Below are positions 1-5,247 of a DNA stretch of 13,953 nt, in pieces. The stretch lies in assembly GCA_934515035.1 (NCBI GenBank), contig CAKSXP010000022.1:1-13953 (forward strand), read 5' to 3'. Source of the DNA: an uncultured Oscillospiraceae bacterium (GTDB lineage: Bacteria > Bacillota > Clostridia > Oscillospirales > Oscillospiraceae). The notes below the pieces were generated by a model that was not told the origin of the DNA, did not search any database, and saw only the letters and a program-made list of their open reading frames with translations. Both the position numbers and the translations under genes were made by a program. The first letter of the stretch is position 1; every line of letters starts with the position of its first letter.

Positions 1-20
1 CTTTTGGTGTGCTTCTTTTG

Positions 21-52
21 GGTACTTTTCTTGCACAAGCAAGAAAAGTGCC
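21..52. repeat. Long hairpin at left edge of the noncoding region
   Basis: Positions 21-34 pair with 39-52 around a 4-base ACAA loop. The core ACTTTTCTTGC (24-34) and GCAAGAAAAGT (39-49) match perfectly. The stem extends to 14 bp through one T-G wobble (23/50). It is followed by CCTCTCC rather than a T run, so it is not a standard terminator in the plus direction. It abuts the tandem repeats and may be part of the same intergenic element. The function is unknown. Confidence 0.6.
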
Positions 53-234
53 TCTCCGAAGCAAACCCAGCTCGGTTGAGCTAAAAGTAAAAATAGAAAG
101 ACGAGCGGAAAAGTATGTCCCTCTGAAAGAGACCCAAGCCTGGTAAGGCTGAAAGAAAAAATAGAAGTAAAAAGTTAAAGAAAATCCCCCTGCGGAGCAA
201 TCCCCTGCTCGGTTGAGCCAAAAGATAAAAAAAG
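43..234. repeat. Three diverged tandem repeats of about 65-72 bp, each with a small hairpin
   Basis: The units start near 43, 108 and 180, each at a GAAAA motif (GAAAAGT in the first two). Each then has a C/T-rich stretch, a CCC, a short hairpin, and an A-rich tail. The hairpins are AGCTC-GGTT-GAGCT (69-82), AGCCT-GGTA-AGGCT (137-150) and GCTC-GGTT-GAGC (207-218). The second stem differs from the first at paired positions yet still pairs, and the loop stays GGTT or GGTA. The tract is much more AT-rich than the flanking genes and has no convincing coding frame. It is most likely a degenerate intergenic repeat family or an array of structured RNA elements. Whether it occurs elsewhere in the genome cannot be seen here. 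Confidence 0.6.
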
Positions 235-262
235 CGGCGGACCGTCAGAACGAAGGTCCGCC
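225..262 (-). terminator. Terminator-like hairpin facing the minus strand
   Basis: GGCGGACC (236-243) pairs perfectly with GGTCCGCC (255-262) across an 11-base loop. On the minus strand the stem is followed by GC and then a run of seven T (227-233 as A on the plus strand), which is the intrinsic terminator pattern. In the plus direction there is no T run. No minus-strand gene is visible upstream of it (263-409), so its client is unclear. It may be part of the repeat element. Confidence 0.4.
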
Positions 263-272
263 AAAGGGGTTG

Positions 273-350
273 TGGGATAAAGATATGAGCCGGGTTCGGG
301 CGCATCCCGAACCAATTGGATAAGCTGTAACAGGATAATACTATATCCCA
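273..350 (+). other. Possible structured leader upstream of the fumarase gene
   Basis: GGTTCGGG (293-300) and CCCGAACC (306-313) form a perfect 8-bp hairpin with a CGCAT loop. TGGGATA (273-279) can pair with TATCCCA (344-350) to enclose it. The same right arm can instead form GGATA/TATCC (333-337 with 344-348), so two alternative folds exist. No known riboswitch is recognised. This could equally be an operator region or chance pairing. Confidence 0.3.
316..344 (+). promoter_or_regulatory. Weak candidate promoter for the fumarase gene
   Basis: TTGGAT (316-321) and TACTAT (339-344) are separated by 17 bases, with 3/6 and 4/6 matches to the sigma-A consensus. They would place the start of transcription near 351, giving a leader of about 60 bases. 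The neighbouring GATAAT (334-339) is an alternative -10 box. The match is weak; the spacing and position are the main support. Confidence 0.25.
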
Positions 351-409
351 GCGGATTTGTAAATAGCGAGGAAACACTAGTTTTGTCGAAAGGAGGCATC
401 CGCCAAAAC

Positions 410-1252
410 ATGAGAGAGATCGACATATCAGTCATAATAAACGAGGTCGCGCGGCTGTGCATAAAGGCCAACACCTGGCTGCCGCCGGCAACGGCGATGC
501 TCATAGAATGCGCGTCCGAAGCGGAGCCGTCGGAGGCGGGGCGCGGGGTCCTGTGCGACCTGCTTGAAAACTTCACATGCGCCGCGCTGGAGGACATGCC
601 CATCTGTCAGGACACCGGAATGGCCGTCGTGTTCGCGGAGATCGGGCAGGACGTACATATAACCGGCGGCGCGTTTGAGGACGCCGTCAACGAAGGCGTG
701 CGCCGGGGATATACCGAGGGGCGTCTGCGCATGTCTGTCGTGGAGGACCCGCTGCGCCGCGTCAACACGAACGACAACACACCGGCCGTTATCCACATGC
801 GGCTCGTCCCCGGCGACAGAATACGTCTCGAGGTCGCGCCCAAGGGCTTCGGCAGCGAGAACATGAGCCGGACGAAGATGTTCCTGCCCTCGTCCGCGCC
901 GGAGGATATAATCGACTTCATCGTGGAGACCGCGGACCTCGCGGGCTCAAACCCCTGCCCGCCGATGATACTCGGCGTCGGCCTCGGCGGGACGCTGGAC
1001 AAGGCGGCGCTTCTGGCGAAGCGGGCGCTCGCGCGGAGCATGGACATGCGCAATGCCGACCCGTTCTACGCCGAAATGGAGCGGCGCGCGCTGGAGCGGA
1101 TAAACGACCTCGGCATCGGGCCGCAGGGCTTCGGCGGCCGCACGACGGCGCTGGCCGTCAATATCGAGGTGTTTCCGACGCATATCGCGGGCCTGCCCTG
1201 CGTTGTCAACATGGGCTGTCACGCCACGCGCCACGCGGAAACGACGATCTGA
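410..1252 (+). CDS. Class I fumarate hydratase, alpha subunit (TtdA/FumA N-terminal family)
   Basis: The 280-residue protein matches the [4Fe-4S] fumarase/tartrate dehydratase alpha subunit in length and motifs. It has PICQDTG (Cys66), GFGSENMS (about 147-153), NPCPPMILGVGLGG (Cys183) and GCHATRHAE (Cys270). The three cysteines match the expected cluster ligands; the unligated iron of this cluster activates the substrate. Family members interconvert fumarate and L-malate, or dehydrate tartrate, in the cytoplasm, and they need a beta subunit. The ATG at 410 is chosen because the family begins with MREID and AGGAGG lies 13 bases upstream (391-396). A TTG at 383 in the same frame would put the ribosome site inside the gene. 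No beta subunit lies on either side in this window. Fumarate versus another 2-hydroxyacid substrate cannot be settled from this subunit. Confidence 0.9.
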   Translation: MREIDISVIINEVARLCIKANTWLPPATAMLIECASEAEPSEAGRGVLCDLLENFTCAALEDMPICQDTGMAVVFAEIGQDVHITGGAFEDAVNEGVRRGYTEGRLRMSVVEDPLRRVNTNDNTPAVIHMRLVPGDRIRLEVAPKGFGSENMSRTKMFLPSSAPEDIIDFIVETADLAGSNPCPPMILGVGLGGTLDKAALLAKRALARSMDMRNADPFYAEMERRALERINDLGIGPQGFGGRTTALAVNIEVFPTHIAGLPCVVNMGCHATRHAETTI

Positions 1253-1272
1253 AAACGAAAGGAATAAAAGTG

Positions 1273-3222
1273 ATGAACCCGTATTATCCCCATCTTTTCT
1301 CACCGCTGACGATAAAAAAGACGCGGTTCAGAAACCGCATCTTCTCCGCGCCGAACTTTATTCCCTGGGTCACGACCGACCACAGGCCGGACGACAACTT
1401 CATCCGCTACTATGAGGGGAAGGCAAAGGGCGGCGCCGCGGCCGTCTGCGTTCCCGGCGGAACGCTGGACATCGACAGCGGCCTTGCAAACGGCGCCGGC
1501 GCGAGCTGGCTCGAGCTGACGGACCACATTCTGCCGCGCCTTGTCGAGGTATCCCAGGCGATACGGCAGCACGGCGCGGTGCCCTGCTTCCAGCTGGCGC
1601 ACGGAGGGATCTATGCCGAATGCTACGACGGAAAGGGCCCCGTCGGCCCCTCTCCCACAACGCGATGGGACGGCGTTGAGGTGCGCGAGATGACGGTCGA
1701 GATGATGAACGCTTACGCCGACAGCTTTGCCCGCGCGGCGGCGCTCGTCAAAAAGGCGGGCTTTGAGATGGTGCAGCTCCATGCGGGGCACGGCTGGATG
1801 CTCAGCCAGTTCCTCTCGCCCGAGTTCAACAGGCGCACGGACGAATACGGCGGCAGCCCCGAAAATATGGCGCGTTTTCCCATTATGGTCATCGACCGCA
1901 TCCGCGAAGCCGTGGGCGAGGATTTTCTCATAGAGTGCCGCATCTCCGGCGACGAGCTCGCGCCGGAGGGCTATACGCTTGAGGACAGCATCAAATTCTG
2001 CCGGATGATACAGGACAAGGTGGATATCATCCACGTTTCCGCCGCCCGCGACTCCACGGACGAGGGCGCCGTGCGCAACTCGCCGGTGATCTATTTCAAA
2101 AACGGCTGCAACCTGTATATGGCGGAGGCTATCAAAAAGGCCGTGAAGATCCCCGTGCTCTCCGTCGGCGCTATCAACACGCCGGAGCTTGCGGAGGAGG
2201 CGATAGCCGGGGGCAGGGCCGATCTTATCGGCATGGCCCGCGCCATAATCGCGGACCCCGAATTTCCGAACAAGGCGAAGCACGGCCTGCGCGACGAGAT
2301 AAACCCCTGTCTGCGCTGCCTGAACTGCCTGACGGGCGAGCACGCGCGCGACGCCTTTGCCTGCGACGTGAACCCCGTCACCGGGCATGAGCGCCGCTTC
2401 GACCACATCTCGGAAAAGGCGGCGCACAGCCGCAGAGTCGTCGTCATCGGCGGCGGGCCGGGCGGCATGAAGGCGGCCATCACCGCAGCGCAGCGCGGCC
2501 ACGATGTTACGCTGTTTGAAAAGGAAGCGGAGCTTGGCGGCATACTGCGCTTTACCGACAACGACGGACTGAAGGTCGATCTCCGCCGCTATAAAAACCA
2601 TCTCGTCGCGATGACGAAGAAGCTCCCGATAGACCTGCGCCTCGGAGTGCGCGCGACGCCGGAAATGGTCAGCGCGCTCCATCCGGACAGCGTTATCATC
2701 GCGACCGGCTCCGTTCCCGCGGTGCCGGATATTCCCGGACTGCGCGAAAATGCGGTACATGTGCTGGATGCCTACGGCAGCGGCGCTCCCGCGCCCGGCG
2801 AGCGCGTGATCCTGCTCGGCGGAGGGCTTTCCGCCTGCGAGACCGCCGTTGACCTTGCGGAAAACGGCCATAAGGTGACGATCGTCGGACGGCGCGACAT
2901 CCTCGCGCCGAACGCGAACTGGATGCAGCAGGAGGGACTGAAGGTGCCCGTGGAGAAATACGGCATCACGGTATATACCAACAGCGAGGCCGTGGAGGTG
3001 CGCGAAAACGGCGCGCTCATCCGGGACCGCGGCACCGGGGAAGAGCGCTTTATCGAGGGCGACAGCATCCTCTATGCGCTTGGAATGCGCTCCAACACCG
3101 AGGACATGGAAGGCTTCTATGACAGCGCGATCGATGTCGCCGCCGTCGGAGACTGCGTGTCCCCGCGCCATCTCGGCCCCGTCATCCACGAGGCGTTCTA
3201 TGCGGCGCTGGACATCGGGTGA
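1273..3222 (+). CDS. NADH:flavin oxidoreductase / 2-enoate reductase family protein (BaiCD/FadH-like)
   Basis: This 649-residue protein has the full three-part layout of 2,4-dienoyl-CoA reductase, enoate reductase and BaiCD/BaiH. Residues 1-340 form an old yellow enzyme FMN barrel with the signature LHAGHGWMLSQFLSP (169-183) and RRTDEYGGS (187-195). A four-cysteine [4Fe-4S] site follows (Cys346, 349, 352, 364). A C-terminal dinucleotide-binding part has GGGPGG (393-398, FAD), GGGLSACE (516-523, pyridine nucleotide) and a late GD (626-627). Such enzymes pass electrons from NAD(P)H through FAD and the cluster to FMN to reduce a C=C bond next to a carbonyl. They are cytoplasmic. The ATG at 1273 has AAAGGA 9 bases upstream; an in-frame GTG at 1270 is less likely. 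The gene starts 20 bases after the fumarase alpha stop, so the two are probably co-transcribed. The substrate is unknown (enoates, enoyl-CoA or steroid-type enones are all possible). Confidence 0.93.
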   Translation: MNPYYPHLFSPLTIKKTRFRNRIFSAPNFIPWVTTDHRPDDNFIRYYEGKAKGGAAAVCVPGGTLDIDSGLANGAGASWLELTDHILPRLVEVSQAIRQHGAVPCFQLAHGGIYAECYDGKGPVGPSPTTRWDGVEVREMTVEMMNAYADSFARAAALVKKAGFEMVQLHAGHGWMLSQFLSPEFNRRTDEYGGSPENMARFPIMVIDRIREAVGEDFLIECRISGDELAPEGYTLEDSIKFCRMIQDKVDIIHVSAARDSTDEGAVRNSPVIYFKNGCNLYMAEAIKKAVKIPVLSVGAINTPELAEEAIAGGRADLIGMARAIIADPEFPNKAKHGLRDEINPCLRCLNCLTGEHARDAFACDVNPVTGHERRFDHISEKAAHSRRVVVIGGGPGGMKAAITAAQRGHDVTLFEKEAELGGILRFTDNDGLKVDLRRYKNHLVAMTKKLPIDLRLGVRATPEMVSALHPDSVIIATGSVPAVPDIPGLRENAVHVLDAYGSGAPAPGERVILLGGGLSACETAVDLAENGHKVTIVGRRDILAPNANWMQQEGLKVPVEKYGITVYTNSEAVEVRENGALIRDRGTGEERFIEGDSILYALGMRSNTEDMEGFYDSAIDVAAVGDCVSPRHLGPVIHEAFYAALDIG

Positions 3223-3247
3223 GAAGAGCTCTGCCGCAGTGCTCTTC
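3223..3247 (+). other. Hairpin just after the ene-reductase stop codon
   Basis: GAAGAGC (3223-3229) pairs with GCTCTTC (3241-3247). Inside the loop, CTG (3231-3233) can pair with CAG (3237-3239). No T run follows, so it is more likely a 3'-end stabilising structure or an accessory to the terminator just downstream than a terminator itself. Confidence 0.35.
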
Positions 3248-3256
3248 GGGTAAGAA

Positions 3257-3284
3257 AAAGGCTCCCTGAACACAGGGAGCCTTT
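3257..3284. terminator. Bidirectional intrinsic terminator between convergent genes
   Basis: AAAGGCTCCCTG (3257-3268) pairs perfectly with CAGGGAGCCTTT (3273-3284) around an AACA loop, a 12-bp stem. On the minus strand it is followed by TTTTTCTTA, a good T tract just after the regulator's stop. On the plus strand it is followed by TTTGCTTATT, a weaker tract. It serves the ene-reductase from one side and the small regulator from the other. Confidence 0.85.
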
Positions 3285-3286
3285 GC

Positions 3287-3520
3287 TTATTGCCCGTCCA
3301 GGGGTTTCAGCATGGCTTCCGGACGTATGCCGAATACGTCCGTGATGCGCAGCAGAAACGACGCGCCCAGCCGTCTGGGGACGGTTCCGCTCTCGAGCCG
3401 CGCGATCGTATATGAGCTGGTGTTCAGCAGCTGGGCCATTTTTCTTCTGGAATAACCGTGTTTCTTTCTGAGATATGCTACGTTTTCCGCGAATACTTTA
3501 AGTTCATTATCGGTGTTCAT
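3287..3520 (-). CDS. Small XRE-family helix-turn-helix regulator
   Basis: This 77-residue protein is almost entirely one Cro/CI-type helix-turn-helix domain (about residues 8-66). It reads as helix 1 (ENVAYLRKKHGYS), the turn and recognition region (RRKMAQLLNTSSYTIARLESG, about 25-45), and a C-terminal LLRITDVFGIRPEAML. It is expected to bind DNA as a dimer in the cytoplasm. The start at 3520 is chosen because GGGAGG lies 6 bases upstream, and two in-frame upstream ATGs would place that site inside the gene. It is divergent from a second XRE gene and shares a dyad-rich region with it, so auto- or cross-regulation is likely. It has no partner domain, and its target genes are unknown. A stand-alone antitoxin-like protein is an alternative, but no toxin gene is adjacent. 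Confidence 0.85.
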   Translation of the reverse strand: MNTDNELKVFAENVAYLRKKHGYSRRKMAQLLNTSSYTIARLESGTVPRRLGASFLLRITDVFGIRPEAMLKPLDGQ

Positions 3521-3558
3521 ACGCATCCTCCCTGATAGAATAGACTCCATATGGGTAG

Positions 3559-3608
3559 AATATCTGAAAATAAGATAAAATATAATATCTCATTCTCAGA
3601 TATTATAT
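3559..3608. promoter_or_regulatory. Dyad operator and -10 box between divergent XRE genes
   Basis: ATATAATATCT (3580-3590) and AGATATTATAT (3598-3608) form an 11-bp perfect inverted repeat with a 7-base spacer. A third half-site of the same sequence, AATATCTGA, is at 3559-3567 and is inverted-repeated exactly at 3596-3604. The left arm contains TATAAT (3581-3586), a perfect -10 box for the plus strand with no clear -35. The predicted transcript start falls inside the dyad, as expected for a repressor site. Which of the two flanking regulators binds is not known. Confidence 0.6.
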
Positions 3609-3643
3609 CTTTGTACCCGGTGATCAGGATGCGTTATGAAATA

Positions 3644-3874
3644 ATGAGGTTTGAAACGATAAGGGATCTGCGCATTGACAACGGCTACACCCAGAAGGAG
3701 ATCGCCGAGTATCTGCATATAAAGCAGAACACTTATTCACAGTATGAGAACGGGGTATTGAACTACCCGATAAGCCTGCTTATGAAGCTCGCGGACCTGT
3801 ACGCGGTCAGCGTGGACTATCTGTTGGGGAGGACGGACGAAAAGACTCCGTATCCGCGGAAGGAAAAGAAATAA
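3644..3874 (+). CDS. XRE-family helix-turn-helix regulator
   Basis: This 76-residue protein is a classic XRE domain: FETIRDLRIDNGYTQKEIAEYL (3-24), the recognition segment HIKQNTYSQYENG (25-37), then ISLLMKLADLYAVSVDYLLGRTD (43-65) and a basic tail. Clostridial relatives usually begin right at the M-x-F-x-x-IRDLR segment, so 3644 is chosen. AGGA lies about 14 bases upstream, which is long and weak. In-frame starts at 3629 and 3551 exist. 3551 is disfavoured because the likely -10 box and operator (3580-3608) would then lie inside the gene and no ribosome site precedes it. The gene is clearly richer in A and T than its GC-rich neighbours, which may indicate transfer or a different constraint. 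It is convergent with the activase gene and ends at a shared terminator. Confidence 0.85.
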   Translation: MRFETIRDLRIDNGYTQKEIAEYLHIKQNTYSQYENGVLNYPISLLMKLADLYAVSVDYLLGRTDEKTPYPRKEKK

Positions 3875-3880
3875 AAAAAG

Positions 3881-3917
3881 CCGGGACGCGGCCGTTCATT
3901 GAACGGATGCGTCCCGG
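3881..3917. terminator. Bidirectional terminator between XRE gene and activase operon
   Basis: CCGGGACGC (3881-3889) pairs perfectly with GCGTCCCGG (3909-3917). Inside the loop, CCGTTC (3892-3897) pairs with GAACGG (3901-3906) around ATT. On the minus strand the stem is followed by C and seven T, a strong terminator for the activase genes. On the plus strand the tail is TCATTATTTT, which could serve the regulator. Confidence 0.85.
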
Positions 3918-3930
3918 TCATTATTTTAAG

Positions 3931-5220
3931 CTATGCGTATATCTCCTCGCGGCGGGGCGCCTTTTCCCCCTCGCGCAGACGCTCGCCCGCGACGGCGAGC
4001 ATGAGCTTGATGCGGTTTTCCTGGTTGACCCGGGTGGCGCCGGGGTCGTAGTCGATGGGCACGATGTTAGCCTCGGGCAGCATCGTGCGTATTTTTCTTA
4101 TCATGCCCTTGCCGACGATGTGGTTGGGCAGACAGCCGAAGGGCTGTGCGCAGATAACGTTTTCATAGCCGTGCTCGATCAGCTCCATTATCTCGCCGGT
4201 GAGCAGCCAGCCCTCGCCCATCTTGCAGCCGGTGCCGATGACGGGCTCGGCAAGCTCGCGTATGTGGTCCGCGGAGGCGGGCGCCACGAACTTCGGGCAC
4301 TCGGACACGGCCTCGATGAGCGCCGTTTCAAACCGGCGCAGATATGCATACAGCGCCTCGACAAGCTTTTTGCGCGCGGCACTGCCGCCGTAAAGCTCGA
4401 TATCGCGGATGTTGTTGATGACGCAGTAGAACAGAAAGCCCATCAGACCGGGCACCATGACCTCGCAGCCCTCGCCGGCCAGGAATTTTTCGAGGTTGTT
4501 GTTGGCCAGCGCCGAATACTTGACGTATATCTCGCCGACGATGCCGACCTTTACCTTCGGCGTTTTTTCGATCGGAACGGCGTCGAACGAGGCGACGATG
4601 CGGCGGAACACACCGTGCATCTGCCGCGCGGCGAAGTCCTTTCCGCTGACGAAGCTGCTTGAAAGCGTATCGATCCAGCGGTTTATGAGCGCGTCGGTCT
4701 CGCCTGCGTTCACCTCATAGGGGCGGGTCTGGTTGCCCAGCAGCATCAGAAGGTCGCCGCAGGCCACGGCCGCCATCGCGCGGCGCGCCAGAGGCAGCGT
4801 TATTTTGAAGCCGCTGTTTTTTTCCATGCCGAGGCTGACGGAGATCACGGGGACCTGGGACAGCCCCGCGTTTTTGAGCGCCTTGCGCAGCAGGTGGATG
4901 TAGTTCGAGGCGCGGCAGCCGCCGCCGGTCTGGCTCATCATCAGCGCCGTGTGGTCAACGTCGTATTCCCCGCTTTTGAGCGCGGCGATCATCTGGCCGA
5001 TGGTCAGGAGCGCGGGGTAGCAGGTGTCGTTGTGGACATATTTGAGCCCCTCGTCGATTACGCTCTGGTCGGTGCTGGTCAGCAGCTCGATGTTGTAGCC
5101 GTAGCTCTGGAACACCTTTTGCAGTATATGAAAATGTATGTCGCACATGTTGGGAAACAGGATCTTGTATGTATCGCGCATTTCCCGAGTGAATTCAACT
5201 CTGTTTTCCTTGTCCAGCAT
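3931..5220 (-). CDS. Acyl-CoA dehydratase activase-associated protein, C-terminal part of a split protein (COG3581-type)
   Basis: This 429-residue protein corresponds to the C-terminal third of the large clostridial activase-like proteins that join two ATPase domains to a dehydratase-like part. Visible cysteine motifs are DTCYPALL (Cys67), GGGCRASNY (Cys102) and ICAQPFGCLPNH (Cys357, Cys363), suited to holding an Fe-S cluster. There is no signal peptide or membrane segment, so it should be cytoplasmic. Its ATG lies inside the end of the 984-codon gene with a 26-base overlap in a different frame. AGGA sits 8 bases before the ATG, so coupled re-initiation is plausible. An A7 run just upstream would fuse the two frames if one A were lost. 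The two products very probably work as one unit. The substrate is unknown. Confidence is high for the family and moderate for separate translation. Confidence 0.82.
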   Translation of the reverse strand: MLDKENRVEFTREMRDTYKILFPNMCDIHFHILQKVFQSYGYNIELLTSTDQSVIDEGLKYVHNDTCYPALLTIGQMIAALKSGEYDVDHTALMMSQTGGGCRASNYIHLLRKALKNAGLSQVPVISVSLGMEKNSGFKITLPLARRAMAAVACGDLLMLLGNQTRPYEVNAGETDALINRWIDTLSSSFVSGKDFAARQMHGVFRRIVASFDAVPIEKTPKVKVGIVGEIYVKYSALANNNLEKFLAGEGCEVMVPGLMGFLFYCVINNIRDIELYGGSAARKKLVEALYAYLRRFETALIEAVSECPKFVAPASADHIRELAEPVIGTGCKMGEGWLLTGEIMELIEHGYENVICAQPFGCLPNHIVGKGMIRKIRTMLPEANIVPIDYDPGATRVNQENRIKLMLAVAGERLREGEKAPRREEIYA

Positions 5221-5247
5221 AAGTCCAGTCCTGTTCGTTCTTTTTTT
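5195..5247 (-). other. Frame junction: 26-base overlap preceded by an A7 run
   Basis: On the minus strand the 984-codon frame ends at 5195 and the 429-codon frame begins at 5220. Both frames stay open back to a run of seven A (5241-5247, T on the plus strand). The upstream gene reads GAA AAA AAG there. Removing one A gives GAA AAA AGA ACG AAC AGG ACT and then runs into the second frame at its ATG with no stop. The joined protein would be about 1405 residues. The site could be a real gene split, slippage or frameshifting, or a base-calling error. Confidence 0.7.

Noticed and set aside
43..234. CRISPR array
   Set aside because: Only three units, with diverged repeats, no unique spacers of constant length and no cas genes.
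286..320. tRNA T-arm (GGTTCGGG hairpin)
   Set aside because: The loop sequence does not fit a T loop, and no acceptor, D or anticodon arm can be placed around it.
175..603. Open frame of 142 codons on the minus strand across the leader and the fumarase start
   Set aside because: It runs through the terminator-like hairpin and repeats and overlaps a well supported gene; no domain.
1300..3273. Very long open frame (657 codons) on the minus strand opposite the ene-reductase
   Set aside because: It is a mirror of GC-rich codon use in a strongly supported gene. The product has no domain and low-complexity Arg/Ala/Val-rich composition.
3551..3643. Longer N-terminus for the plus-strand XRE gene starting at 3551
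   Set aside because: No ribosome site, a likely -10 box and dyad lie inside it, and the extra residues do not match the family.
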